The notes: a model not told the origin generated them from the sequence alone. A stretch of 64,000 nucleotides of DNA from Stigmatella aurantiaca (GCF_900109545.1 NZ_FOAP01000016.1:124001-188000); one strand, 5' to 3'. Positions 50,933-59,828 are shown, numbered from the stretch's first letter. A program made the numbers and translations.

Positions 50933-51133
50933 TTCCCACTCCTTCACCTTTGTGACTGCACCTGAGGTGCATGCGTCACCCGCCCATCGTGCCGGCACCG
51001 GGCCGGCGTTCCGTGAGAGGTGATGGGCGTCATCTGTTTCAAGAGCCGTACCAGGAAACGGTGAAGTGTCTGGTGTTGGGGAGGCGGAAGCCCGCGCGCC
51101 GGACGCCCATCACACCTGTGCTAGAAACGGAAC

Positions 51134-52282
51134 GTGCCTCCGACACCCAAATGGTTCGACGTCTTGAAAAAGGATCCCAAAGCCAGTGAGGCAGGGATTC
51201 AATGGTTTACCGCCGAGGAGTCCGAGGCGAAGCGCCTCGAGCTCGTCCGTGAATACGGCCCTGCCCGGGGGCAGGCGCGACAGCACCTACCGGACGAGGC
51301 CTTTGCCTCCGCCAAGTCCCTGGTGGAGCGGTTCCTGCCGGTGGGCACGGGCCCCTCGGCCACGGACCGAATGGGCAACAAGACCCGCTCCTGGCTCTTG
51401 GTGGACAAGCAGTCCGCCACCGAGTTGAAGGTCGCCCTGTCTCCGCTTCATCCGCCCTTTTTCTGGCTTTCCGCGGGACAGACCGCCGCCACGCTCAAGG
51501 AATCCCTCGCACCCTACTTCCTCGCCTCGCCGCCCTCGGAGAGCAAGCTGGAGCGCACCGTGAGAGGGTTTCTTGGCACGGGCGCACGCGATCAGTTGGA
51601 TCTGATGAAGCTGCATGATCGCTACAAGGCCTCCGCCTTCCTGGATGGAATGGCCTGGGGCAGTGCCTATCCGCGCGAGCCCCTGATGGACACGCTGCCC
51701 AAGGGCGCCGCGGGCCAGGCACAGGCCCAGCGCTACCGCGAACAGGCACGCACGGGCACGCCGACGTTCAGCTTCCGCTCGCTGTACTCCAAGTCGATCC
51801 TCACGGCGGAGGCGCATGTGGGAATCGTGGATGGCGTCAATCTCTTCATCGCCCAGCTGCGCTACCGCCCCGCGAAGCAAGCCTCCATGCTCCGTGAACT
51901 CAACCAGCGGCTCGGCACGCGGTACCCGGAAGATCTCCCTGTGGATCTTGCGGGCGCGCTCGTGGGGCTGCCCTTCGATACGCCGGACACCCTGCGTGCC
52001 GCCCTCGCTCAGCCGCACCAGCCGGCCCAGCTCTCCTTCACGCTCTTGTGCCTGGACCGCCTCACCTCCGATCAGGCCTCGGCCGAGCAACAGCTTCGGG
52101 CATATGCCTCCCATCCCGAGGGGCGCGTGCGTCAACTCGTGGCCCACCTCGCGCTGCAGCGGGGACTCCAAGGACTGCTCACCGGGATGGCCAGCGCGGA
52201 GCCGCATCCTGAACTCAAGAAGCAGCTCTCGGAAGCCGTGCGGCGCCTCGCTTCCCCAGCAGCCGAGCGCGGCTCGACCTAG
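51134..52282 (+). CDS. Unknown soluble protein
   Basis: 382 residues from a GTG at 51134. A TAGAAA element ends seven bases before it (51122-51127), so the transcript may be leaderless or nearly so. No signal peptide or membrane segment. N-terminal helix region (PKWFDVLKKDPKASEAGIQW), a basic middle and a long C-terminal helical part (RLTSDQASAEQQLRAYA, VAHLALQRGLQGLLTGM). The segment LTAEAHVGIVDGVNLFIAQL is the most distinctive. No family recognised. It is followed after 189 bases by the 1088-residue gene on the same strand and could be its partner. Confidence 0.7.
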   Translation: MPPTPKWFDVLKKDPKASEAGIQWFTAEESEAKRLELVREYGPARGQARQHLPDEAFASAKSLVERFLPVGTGPSATDRMGNKTRSWLLVDKQSATELKVALSPLHPPFFWLSAGQTAATLKESLAPYFLASPPSESKLERTVRGFLGTGARDQLDLMKLHDRYKASAFLDGMAWGSAYPREPLMDTLPKGAAGQAQAQRYREQARTGTPTFSFRSLYSKSILTAEAHVGIVDGVNLFIAQLRYRPAKQASMLRELNQRLGTRYPEDLPVDLAGALVGLPFDTPDTLRAALAQPHQPAQLSFTLLCLDRLTSDQASAEQQLRAYASHPEGRVRQLVAHLALQRGLQGLLTGMASAEPHPELKKQLSEAVRRLASPAAERGST

Positions 52283-52471
52283 CGTGTGCCTTTGTAAGCG
52301 TGTGTCGCCTTGGACTATCGGTCCGCCAACAGGTGGCCCCCTCTAACCACTCTCCAAGGGCCGGATTGGGGGGAACGCGACACAGTTTGTGTAAGCTCTC
52401 GCAACCGTTGCCGGGGGAGCGCGGACCATCTCTAGCGGCCCCTTTTGCCCATTTTCCGCCAGGAGAAGCCC

Positions 52472-55400
52472 ATGTCCCGTCCCGTTGATTCCACCTCCGG
52501 TGGAAGCGCCTCCCTCCGTGCCGCGGAGGAGGCTGCGCGCCGGGCCGCGGAGGCCGCCGCGCGCCGGGCCGCGGAGGCCGCCGCCCAGAAGGCCGCCGCA
52601 GAACAAGCCGCCCGGGCACAGAACGCCGCGTCCGCGAAGCCCCAGGGTGCCCCCCCTCCGGCATCCCGGGATGGGTTCTCCGCCCGCTCCACCGCTGCCA
52701 ACCAGGTGCGCCTGGATGGCGCTCCCCCCTCGCCGGGTCCAGCCAATGCCGCCAATGCCTCGCCCGTGCCGGAGAAGGCCAAGGATCTCGGCACGCTCTT
52801 CCCCCAGCTGAAGGACAAGCCCAAGGAAGAGCTGGAGAAGCTCCACAAGTCGATGCAGAAGCTGGTGACGGGGGACTTCCCAGCGCAGGCCGCCGCCCTG
52901 GGCGAACTCTCCAAGCAGTTCCCCGAAGCCAAGAAAGCCCTCCTCGACAAGCTCGGGCTCAAGGATCAGAAGCTCGTCAAGCTGGCCTCTGACCCCACCG
53001 CGCTCAAGTCCCTGGGGACGCTGACCGACCCCAAGGCGACCGTGGCCCAGAAGGCGCAGGCGGCGCTTGAGCTGGCCAACAGCGCCGGGACGGCGTTCAA
53101 GCCCGATGACCTCAAGGGCGTGCTCAAGAACGTGCTCGATGGCCTGCCCGCGGGCGCGAAGCTGGCCGAGGCCATCGGCGCCTTCACCGATCCGGCGGCG
53201 ACGGGCACCGCCAAGGCCAAGGCAACGCTGGAGCTCGCCAAGTCCCTCCAGGAGTTCGCGGGAGAGGCATTTCCCGGACTCGCCAATGATCTGCGCAAGC
53301 TCGATGGCCCCCTGCGCGCCGTCAGCTCGGCCATCACACTGCTGGACCCTTCCTCCTCGGCGAAGGACAAGGCCGTCGCGGCCGCCCAGCTCGCCACGGA
53401 GATCCCCGATCTCAAGGCGGACCTCACCGGCTTCAAGGAGGCGCTCAAGCAGTTCAAAGTGAGGGGCGCCGTCCAGGCCGTCGACGAAGGGGCGCTGTTG
53501 GCCGAGAGCGCCGTGAAGGGGTTGTCCCCGGAGCTGGCCAGTCAGATGTCCCCCGCGCAGCTCACGAAGCTGGAGGAGCTCGCCAAGAAGACCGGCCCCG
53601 ATGAACTGGAGGGCGTGCTCAAGGGCATCCGGACTCCCGAGGCCCTGGAAGGCCTCGTGGGCAAGCTGGATGAGCTGGATGGCGACGCCAGCAAGCGGCT
53701 GCTCAAGTCCCTCGGCGGCATGGAGCATGGCGCGCTGGGCAAGGTGCTCTCCGAGCCGGGCATGCTCGATCAGCTCGGCACGTTGGCCACCAAGCTCGAT
53801 GACGAGAGCGCCGAGCTCGTCGGCAAGCTCGCCAAGGACATGGACGCCGACGGCCTGAAGATGCTGTTGAAGTTCACCGACGGCGTCGACGCGGGGCTGC
53901 TCAAGACGGGGCTCAAGGGGCTGGGCCCCCTGCTTGAGGAAGGCGGCGGAAAGCTGGTCGGCAAGGGCCTCCAGCTGATGGACGGCATGCTCGGCAAGAT
54001 GGGCGTGGAGATCACGGCCGACGTCGCCGGCAAGGTGTTCAAGAACCTCGCGAAGGCCATCCCGCTCGCGGGAGCCGTGCCCGGCGTCGTCGACGCGGTG
54101 GACTACGCGCAGAAGGCCTCGGAGCTCCACGGCAAGAACAAGGACCTCGGCTTCCTGGCGATGGTGGGCGCGGGCCTCAACGGCGCGGACGCGGTGGTGG
54201 GCACGGTGCTGGACTTCACCGGCGTGGGCGCGGCGGTGGACCTGGGTGTGGGCGCGGGCTTCGCCCTCGCCGAGCTGGCGCTGGACATCGGCTTCAGCGC
54301 GGAGAAGGCGAAGTTCGACAAGGATCCCAAGAACTACCAGGCGCCGGACTGGGTGAAGACCGTCAACCTGGCCGCCGCCGCCTCCATGGGGCCCTCGGGC
54401 ATGGCCTCGCTCGCGGCCTATTATGGGCCGGAGGGCGCCGCCGAGCTGATGCAGTGGGGCGTCGAGAAGGGGGCGAAGGGCGCGGTGGCGCTGGCGAAGT
54501 TCGCCGGTGTCGAGTCCGCCAACCTCACCGGCGACGGGCTCCATGCGACCGCGGGCTTCATCCACAAGCTCGCCGATGTCGTCCGCAACCCGTCGAAGTA
54601 CGGGGAGGCGATCGCCACCCAGGCCCGTGACGCGTTCAACGCGGCCCTGGAGAAGGGGGGCGAGATCGCCGCGGAGGCGAAGAAGGTCCTCGGCTCCGTC
54701 ATCGACGACGCGAAGAAACTGGGGGAGAAGGGCCTGGAGACCCTGAAGTTCATCGCCCAGAACCCTGGCAAGGCCGCGGAGATGGCGGTCGATGGCATCC
54801 AGGGGATGATCGCCTCCGGCACCGAGCTCTTGAAGAAGGGCGGTGAGGCGCTGCTCAAGAAGGCGGGCGAGACGCTGGAGGGGCTCCAAAAGGGCTGGGA
54901 GAGCCTCCAGGGCGCGGCCCGCGAGAAGGCCGCCCAGCTCATCGAGAGTGCCAAGGCGGGGCTCGAGTCGGTGGTCAACAAGGCCAAGGAGCTGGGCGAG
55001 AAGGGCCTGGAGACGTTGGTCTGGGCAGCCTCGCACCCCGGTGAGGTGGCTGGCATGGCCCAGAAGGTCCTCACGGACACGCTGGCCCAAGGCGGCGAGC
55101 TGGCCAAGAAGGCGTGGGAAGGCATCAAGAGCCTGGGGGCGCAAGGCCTCGAGTTCGCGGAGAGCACCATCAAGGGGTTGCAGGCCGCGGGTGGCAAGGC
55201 GGTGGAGACGCTCAAGTACATCGCGGAGAACCCGGGCGAGGCCGCCACGAAGGTGCGCGACTGGGCCGGCCAGACGCTGTCCAACATGGTCCGCGCGGGT
55301 GGGCAGATGGCCCAGGATGCCGCCATCGCCATCAAGGACTTCGTCGACCGGCGCGTGGACTGGGCCAAGACCTTCGCCACGGACCTGCTGAAGGACGGCG

Positions 55401-55738
55401 TGGGCGCCTTCAAGGAAGTCGCCAAGGCGTGGGGCGAGAACCTCACCGAGGGCGGCAAGGAGATCCTGGCCGCGCTCAAGGATCTGAGCAGCGCTGGCGT
55501 GGATGCGCTCAAGGACCTGGCCAGCGTGGGCGGACAACTGGCGGAGACCGCAGTGGGCTACCTGGGAGACCTGGCGAAGATGGGCGTGGATACCGCCAAG
55601 GGCGCGCTCGATGGGCTCGTGCAGCTCGGTGGGCAAGTCGGGGAACTGGCGGGGAACACCTTCGATGCCGTGAAGAACGCCACCAACGGAGAGGTCAACG
55701 TCCTCGGCTGGGAGGTCGACGTCAACCCGCTCTGGTAA
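52472..55738 (+). CDS. Large Ala/Leu/Lys-rich helical protein, candidate effector or toxin
   Basis: 1088 residues from the ATG at 52472, with AGGAGAAGCCC ahead. Residues about 17-52 are an Ala/Arg/Glu helix of period 11 (EEAARRAAEAAARRAAEAAA). Residues 100-520 are Leu-rich helices with PxLxxLxKK spacing. Residues about 520-608 carry Gly/Ala-rich hydrophobic segments (AIPLAGAVPGVVDAVD, GVGAAVDLGVGAGFALAELA) like the insertion hairpins of pore formers. The C-terminal half has three related repeats (ETLKFIAQNPGKAAEMA; ETLVWAASHPGEVAGMA; ETLKYIAENPGEAATKV). No signal peptide, so release would need a specialised system or lysis. No enzyme domain. Function unknown. Confidence 0.75.
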   Translation: MSRPVDSTSGGSASLRAAEEAARRAAEAAARRAAEAAAQKAAAEQAARAQNAASAKPQGAPPPASRDGFSARSTAANQVRLDGAPPSPGPANAANASPVPEKAKDLGTLFPQLKDKPKEELEKLHKSMQKLVTGDFPAQAAALGELSKQFPEAKKALLDKLGLKDQKLVKLASDPTALKSLGTLTDPKATVAQKAQAALELANSAGTAFKPDDLKGVLKNVLDGLPAGAKLAEAIGAFTDPAATGTAKAKATLELAKSLQEFAGEAFPGLANDLRKLDGPLRAVSSAITLLDPSSSAKDKAVAAAQLATEIPDLKADLTGFKEALKQFKVRGAVQAVDEGALLAESAVKGLSPELASQMSPAQLTKLEELAKKTGPDELEGVLKGIRTPEALEGLVGKLDELDGDASKRLLKSLGGMEHGALGKVLSEPGMLDQLGTLATKLDDESAELVGKLAKDMDADGLKMLLKFTDGVDAGLLKTGLKGLGPLLEEGGGKLVGKGLQLMDGMLGKMGVEITADVAGKVFKNLAKAIPLAGAVPGVVDAVDYAQKASELHGKNKDLGFLAMVGAGLNGADAVVGTVLDFTGVGAAVDLGVGAGFALAELALDIGFSAEKAKFDKDPKNYQAPDWVKTVNLAAAASMGPSGMASLAAYYGPEGAAELMQWGVEKGAKGAVALAKFAGVESANLTGDGLHATAGFIHKLADVVRNPSKYGEAIATQARDAFNAALEKGGEIAAEAKKVLGSVIDDAKKLGEKGLETLKFIAQNPGKAAEMAVDGIQGMIASGTELLKKGGEALLKKAGETLEGLQKGWESLQGAAREKAAQLIESAKAGLESVVNKAKELGEKGLETLVWAASHPGEVAGMAQKVLTDTLAQGGELAKKAWEGIKSLGAQGLEFAESTIKGLQAAGGKAVETLKYIAENPGEAATKVRDWAGQTLSNMVRAGGQMAQDAAIAIKDFVDRRVDWAKTFATDLLKDGVGAFKEVAKAWGENLTEGGKEILAALKDLSSAGVDALKDLASVGGQLAETAVGYLGDLAKMGVDTAKGALDGLVQLGGQVGELAGNTFDAVKNATNGEVNVLGWEVDVNPLW
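54725..55260 (+). repeat. Three in-frame protein repeats in the 1088-residue gene
   Basis: Copies of the motif [EG]KxxETLxxxAxxPGxxA start near 54725, 54998 and 55193. The distances between the ETL codons (54737, 55010, 55205) are 91 and 65 codons. Each copy is followed by an amphipathic helix with a Gly-rich end (GGELAKKAW or GGQMAQDAA). DNA identity is partial, so these are old repeats. Confidence 0.6.
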
Positions 55739-55779
55739 TGCGTGCTCCCACCAGGAGCCACCAGGACTAGGATGCGCGC

Positions 55780-56934
55780 ATGTCGAAGCGCATCCGGATC
55801 ATCGAAGGGACGTGGAACTGCTCTTCGTGCGACACGAAGGGCATTCCCGCCAGGCACAAGCGGTGCCCGAAGTGCAACAACCCCCGGGAGCTCACGGACC
55901 AAGAGTCCGAGTTCGACTTCGGGGAGACGGATGCGAAGACGGGCAGGTCCCTGCGCGAGGGAGTGACCGACACGCAGACCCTGGAGCTGGCGCAGGCGGG
56001 CGCGGACTGGTTCTGCGCTTACTGTGGCGCCTCCAACCGGGGAGACCAGGTGCTCTGCAAGCAGTGCAACGCAGAGCGCACCCAGGATGCCAGGGCCCTC
56101 CAGGAACAAGCGCTTCCCGGCCCCAGGCCCCGCCCCGCCCCGCCGAAGGGCGCCTCGAAGAAAAGCCCCCTCCCCCGGGTGCTCATGGTGCTGGGGGGCG
56201 GGCTGTTCTTCTGCTGCTTCGGGACCATGATCTACGGCGTCTGGATGACCCAGACGCAGGACTACCCGGGCCAGATCGTGGGCACTGAGTGGAAGCGCAC
56301 CCTCCTTCAGGAACGCTTCTCGCCCGTGACGTTGCAGGGGTGGCAGGACGAGCTGAGCCCCCAGCCCCCGCGAATGCCCGTCAATGGCGAGGGCGAGGCC
56401 GCGGGCGTGCAGAACATCCGTGACTGCGTGTCGAGCCGCCGTGGAAGCCGGCAGGTGGCCAATGGCACGCACCGGGTCTGCAGGACCAAGACCCGCCGGA
56501 AGGCGTGTGGCACGGAGGAGCAGTGCGAGACACGGGACAAGGGCAACGGCTTCCGGGAGGAAGTCTGCAAGGACGTCACCCGCTACTGCGACGAGTCCTA
56601 TGAGGACTGCCGCAACGAGACGCGCTACCGCGACGAGCCCGTCTACGCACGCAGGTGCAGCTACGACACGTATCAGTGGAAGGAAGTGGCGCGCCGGGAG
56701 ACTTCCGGGCGGGACGGGGAGCCCCCGCGCTGGCCAGAACTGGCCGTGACGCCAGAGGACCGCCTCAAGCGCGAGGAGCAGTACACGCTCCACATCGAAT
56801 ACGGGGCCCCTGAAAGGAAGCAAGCCCCCCTCGAGCTCAAGACGGAGCAGGAGTTCCTCGCCTGGAAGAAGGGTCAGTCCGTGTCGGTCACGGCGACCCA
56901 CGGCGGGGATATCAAACAGATCCTCCCGCGCTGA
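55780..56934 (+). CDS. Membrane protein with two RanBP2-like zinc ribbons
   Basis: 384 residues from the ATG at 55780. Two zinc modules at the start: WNCSSCDTKGIPARHKRCPK with a second Cys pair CPKC, and WFCAYCGASN...CKQC, each C-x2-C-x(10-12)-C-x2-C with the W-x-C start of RanBP2-type fingers. A basic Pro-rich linker, one membrane helix (about 130-152: VLMVLGGGLFFCCFGTMIYG) and a Cys-rich, charged C-terminal domain (about 155-384) follow. Zinc ribbons cytoplasmic, C-terminal domain outside, by the positive-inside rule. RanBP2 fingers bind RNA or ubiquitin in eukaryotes; the bacterial role is unknown. It lies 41 bases after the 1088-residue gene. Confidence 0.78.
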   Translation: MSKRIRIIEGTWNCSSCDTKGIPARHKRCPKCNNPRELTDQESEFDFGETDAKTGRSLREGVTDTQTLELAQAGADWFCAYCGASNRGDQVLCKQCNAERTQDARALQEQALPGPRPRPAPPKGASKKSPLPRVLMVLGGGLFFCCFGTMIYGVWMTQTQDYPGQIVGTEWKRTLLQERFSPVTLQGWQDELSPQPPRMPVNGEGEAAGVQNIRDCVSSRRGSRQVANGTHRVCRTKTRRKACGTEEQCETRDKGNGFREEVCKDVTRYCDESYEDCRNETRYRDEPVYARRCSYDTYQWKEVARRETSGRDGEPPRWPELAVTPEDRLKREEQYTLHIEYGAPERKQAPLELKTEQEFLAWKKGQSVSVTATHGGDIKQILPR

Positions 56935-56982
56935 GCCGCGCGCCGTGGACGGCGGGAGCGAGCAGGGCGCCCGGGCGAAGGC

Positions 56983-57627
56983 TCATCGCTCGCGGCCGTT
57001 GGCCTGGCGGGCCTGCCACCAGCGGTGCAGCGCCGCGACATCGCCGTCACACAGCAGGGGCATGGCCTCGTGCAGTTGCGCGTCGGGCCAGTCCCACCAG
57101 TTCATCTCCAGCAGCATGGCCACCTGCTCGTCAGCGAAGCGCTTGCGGATCGGCTTGGCCGGGTTGCCGCCCACGATGGTGTAGGGCTCGACATTCTTGG
57201 TCACCAGCGCCCGGGTGCCGATGACGGCGCCGTGGCCCACCTGGATGCCGGGCATGAGGATGGCCTCCGAGCCAATCCAGACATCGTTGCCAATGACCGT
57301 GTCTCCTGCTGGCAGGTAGCCGTCGCGGGCGCCGGCAAAGTGCGGCACCTCCGACATGTAGAAGAATGGGAAGGTGCTGACCCATTCGTTTCGATGGCCC
57401 TGGTTTCCCGCCATGATGAAGGCAGCCCCTGAGCCAATGGAGCAGAAGCTGCCCACGATCAGCCGGTCCGCCCCCTGATGGGGCAACAGAAAGCGGGCAC
57501 AGTCCTCGAAGCTGTGACCGTGGTAGTAGCCGGAGTAGTAGCTGTAGCGGCCGACGGCGATGTTGGGATGGGTGACTTGACGGTCGAGCGTGATGCCCTT
57601 GAAGGGGCTTTCGAAAAAATTGGCCAT
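56983..57627 (-). CDS. catB: CatB-family (type B) chloramphenicol/xenobiotic acetyltransferase
   Basis: 214 residues from the ATG at 57627 ([18 protein letters not shown]), the normal CatB start and length. Left-handed beta-helix hexapeptides: [58 protein letters not shown] and [20 protein letters not shown]. The catalytic His is in [14 protein letters not shown]. Uses acetyl-CoA to acetylate chloramphenicol or streptogramin-like hydroxyls; many chromosomal members have unclear natural substrates. No good ribosome site is seen. It diverges from the SDR gene at 57679 by 51 bases. Confidence 0.88.
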   Translation of the reverse strand: MANFFESPFKGITLDRQVTHPNIAVGRYSYYSGYYHGHSFEDCARFLLPHQGADRLIVGSFCSIGSGAAFIMAGNQGHRNEWVSTFPFFYMSEVPHFAGARDGYLPAGDTVIGNDVWIGSEAILMPGIQVGHGAVIGTRALVTKNVEPYTIVGGNPAKPIRKRFADEQVAMLLEMNWWDWPDAQLHEAMPLLCDGDVAALHRWWQARQANGRER

Positions 57628-57678
57628 GTCGCGGCCGACGACGCTGGGCGGGTGGGTGGCCTGACAAAAGGACGAACA

Positions 57679-58425
57679 ATGACCGATTTCGAAGGAAAGA
57701 TTGCCTTGGTGACCGGCGCGGGCTCTGGCATTGGCGAAGCGACGGCGCGCGAATTGCACCGCCGGGGGGCCAAGGTCTTTTTGGCCACCCACAGCCAGGA
57801 ACAGGCCGAGCGTCTGGCGGCCGAGCCTGAGCTGAAGGGGGTGAAGGCGGCCCCTGTCGACGTGCGCAAGCGCGAGTCCGTCCGCAAGCTCGTGGCGGAG
57901 GCCGTCTCGGCCTTTGGGGGCCTGCACCTCTGCGTCAACAGCGCGGGGATTACGGGTCCGGCGGGAACCGAGATCGCCGACTACGATGCCGATGTGTGGG
58001 AGGAAGTCATCGCCACCGACCTCACGGGCATGTTCCTTTGCCTCAAGTACCAGATCCCCGCGCTGCTCGCGTCCGGAGGGGGCGCCATCGTGAACCTCTC
58101 CTCGGCCAACGGCGTGGTGGGCATCCCCGGCATGTCGGCCTACACGACAGCCAAGCATGGGGTGGTCGGCCTCACGCGCACGGCCGCGCTGGAGCTCGCT
58201 GGCCGCGGGGTGCGCGTGAACGCCGTGGCGCCTGGCTACGTGGAGACGCCCAAGGTCCTTGCCGCAGGCGAAGAGGTGCTGGGCGCCTTTCGGGCGGCGC
58301 ATCCCATGGGGCGGATGGCCAAACCCGGGGAGGTGGCTGAGCTGATCCTCTTCCTGCTCTCCGAGCGCAGCGCGTTCGCCACGGGAGGGGTGTACAACCT
58401 GGATGGCGGCTACACGGCGCAGTAA
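57679..58425 (+). CDS. SDR-family oxidoreductase, classical
   Basis: 248 residues from the ATG at 57679 (AAAAGGACGAACA upstream). Intact SDR motifs: [41 protein letters not shown] (Ser), [20 protein letters not shown] (Tyr/Lys) and [14 protein letters not shown]. The C-terminal [16 protein letters not shown] is typical of glucose/3-oxoacyl reductase-like SDRs. Cofactor preference leans to NADPH ([10 protein letters not shown] after strand 2). Substrate unknown. Probably independent of coq4, which begins 212 bases later. Confidence 0.92.
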   Translation: MTDFEGKIALVTGAGSGIGEATARELHRRGAKVFLATHSQEQAERLAAEPELKGVKAAPVDVRKRESVRKLVAEAVSAFGGLHLCVNSAGITGPAGTEIADYDADVWEEVIATDLTGMFLCLKYQIPALLASGGGAIVNLSSANGVVGIPGMSAYTTAKHGVVGLTRTAALELAGRGVRVNAVAPGYVETPKVLAAGEEVLGAFRAAHPMGRMAKPGEVAELILFLLSERSAFATGGVYNLDGGYTAQ

Positions 58426-58574
58426 GGGCGAACGGACGGGCGGCGGCCAAGCCCTGGGGGCCCCTGCGCCTTGTCCCAAGGAAGAATGGACTTGTCTGCT
58501 GGGCGAAGTCCGCGAACCGCTCCCGCTTCCCATCTGACGCACCTCAGGCGATGGACCACACATGGAGGGGAGCA

Positions 58575-58652
58575 ATGAATAGGTTCCCACACCATCCCGG
58601 GCCTTGGGCTCAAGGAACGGGAAGGGGGGGGCTATCGTGCAAAATGTTTTGA
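58575..58652 (+). CDS. Short upstream ORF overlapping coq4
   Basis: ATG at 58575 has an excellent ribosome site (GGAGGGGAGCA) and encodes 25 residues, ending TGA at 58652, 16 bases inside the coq4 reading frame. It crosses a run of eight G (58624-58631). Either it is a translated leader that couples to the coq4 GTG at 58637, or ribosomes or polymerase slip on the G run and join the two frames. One extra G would fuse them. Low confidence that the peptide itself has a function. Confidence 0.35.
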   Translation: MNRFPHHPGPWAQGTGRGGLSCKMF

Positions 58653-59344
58653 AGACGTTCCGCGTCAGCCGAGCCGTTCTGGCCATGGTTCGAGATGCCA
58701 ATGACCCGGACCGGGTCTTTGATTTGATCGAGGCGCTGTACGCCTCGTCGGATGCGACCCAGCAGATGGTGGAGCGGATGTCCCGGGACCCCGGGATTTC
58801 ACGCGTACTCCAGGAGCGCCCCCGGCTGGGGCGCATCGACCTGGAGGCGCTGGGCCGGCTGCCCGAGGGCACGCTGGGACGCACCTTCGCGGACCACCTG
58901 CGTGAGTGTGGCCTGGACCCGGGCTTGCTGCGCGTGCTGGAGGCCCCTGACGCGGCCAGCTACGTGAAGGCCCACCTGTTCGAGACCCACGACCTGTGGC
59001 ACGTGGTGACGGGCTTTCTGCCGACGCCCGAGGGAGAGCTGGGGCTGCAGTCCTTCTACTTCGCCCAGAATGGCTCCCGCGTCTCGATGGGGGTCTTCGT
59101 GGCGGGCCTGTGCTTCACCTTCCTGCGCAACTTCGACCTGTGTGAAGTGGCGATGCCGCAGGTGGTACGCGGCTGGCTGCTAGGACGGCGGGCCAAGCTG
59201 TTGTTCGGCACCGACTGGAAGACGTTGCTGAACACGCCCTTGGAGCAGGTGCGGGCCTCCTTCGGCCTGGAGCTCGACAAGGTGGACACCCTCTTGCGCG
59301 AGAGCGAGAGCGCCAGGCTCTCCCTGGTGCCCATCAAGGCCTGA
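58637..59344 (+). CDS. coq4: Coq4 family protein
   Basis: 235 residues from a GTG at 58637; upstream in-frame starts exist but read through a G run. The diagnostic metal motif H-D-x-x-H-x11-E is exact: HDLWH at 118-122 and Glu134. [20 protein letters not shown] and [17 protein letters not shown] also match. Coq4 proteins act in ubiquinone synthesis; recent work assigns oxidative decarboxylation of the ring at C1. Myxobacteria rely mostly on menaquinone, so a role in another quinone-like or lipid pathway is possible. No other coq genes are near. Confidence 0.85.
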   Translation: MQNVLKTFRVSRAVLAMVRDANDPDRVFDLIEALYASSDATQQMVERMSRDPGISRVLQERPRLGRIDLEALGRLPEGTLGRTFADHLRECGLDPGLLRVLEAPDAASYVKAHLFETHDLWHVVTGFLPTPEGELGLQSFYFAQNGSRVSMGVFVAGLCFTFLRNFDLCEVAMPQVVRGWLLGRRAKLLFGTDWKTLLNTPLEQVRASFGLELDKVDTLLRESESARLSLVPIKA

Positions 59345-59427
59345 ATCCGTTTTTCCGAGGCTCTCCGGGAAAAATGTGTTAAACGTGCCATGTTTCAATC
59401 ACACGAATGACGCACCTGGGAGTCGAT

Positions 59428-59712
59428 ATGCGCGCGAAGATGATCGGTGGGCTGCTGATGCTGGGACTGCTGTCGGCTGGGTGCGGTGGAGCGGCCACCG
59501 AGCCGGCAGTGGATGCGGAGGCCCTGGAGGGCCAGGAGCAGACGCTGGCCGCGCCCGCCTGTGCCGCGGGCTACACGGAGTATCTCATCTGGGATTGCGA
59601 GCGGACCTGCCCCCGCAGCGGCAATGCCAATGTGTTGAACCGCTACTGCACCAACGGCACCGATGAGTATCTGGCGGGCGCCGTGAGCCGGAGCTGCGGG
59701 GCCTGTTACTGA
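59428..59712 (+). CDS. Small Cys-containing lipoprotein
   Basis: 94 residues from the ATG at 59428 (GGAG upstream); a Met at 59407 would add seven residues. Lipobox GLLSAGC-GGA, then GQEQTLA (35-41). The mature domain is only about 50 residues with six Cys (CAAGYTEYLIWDCERTCPRS, then YC, SC, CY), probably a disulfide-knit surface peptide. Resembles the lipoproteins at 15378 and 23549 in layout. Followed by a strong hairpin at 59726. Function unknown. Confidence 0.75.
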   Translation: MRAKMIGGLLMLGLLSAGCGGAATEPAVDAEALEGQEQTLAAPACAAGYTEYLIWDCERTCPRSGNANVLNRYCTNGTDEYLAGAVSRSCGACY

Positions 59713-59725
59713 GACAGGAAAGGTG

Positions 59726-59755
59726 AGGCGCTCTGGCGCTGAGGCCAGGGCGCCT
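59726..59755 (+). terminator. GC-rich hairpin after the small lipoprotein gene
   Basis: AGGCGC-T-CTGGC pairs with GCCAG-G-GCGCCT around a six-base loop (T-G wobble inside). A stem of about 12 pairs follows the 59712 stop by 13 bases. No T-run follows, but the stem is the strongest in the area. Confidence 0.55.
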
Positions 59756-59798
59756 TCGCGGACACCGTGGGAAGGCTGGACCCTCGAATGTTCACCAT

Positions 59799-59828
59799 TT
59801 GACCCTGGTGAACGCACGGACATATGCT
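59799..59828 (+). promoter_or_regulatory. Sigma-70-type promoter for the 59865 gene
   Basis: TTGACC (59799-59804), an 18-base spacer and TATGCT (59823-59828) lie 37 bases before the ATG. Transcription would begin near 59835 with a short leader containing the AGAGGAAAT ribosome site. The neighbouring sequence is AT-richer than the window average. Confidence 0.55.

Noticed and set aside
52343-55636. Long minus-strand open frame opposite the 1088-residue gene
   Set aside because: Mirror-frame artefact of high G/C third positions; the plus-strand gene has a ribosome site and coherent helical protein, while the minus frame is His/Gly/Arg-rich without domains.
56983-58884. Very long minus-strand frame extending CatB upstream
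   Set aside because: The upstream part overlaps the SDR gene and is Arg/His-rich; CatB homologues start at the MANFFESPF position.
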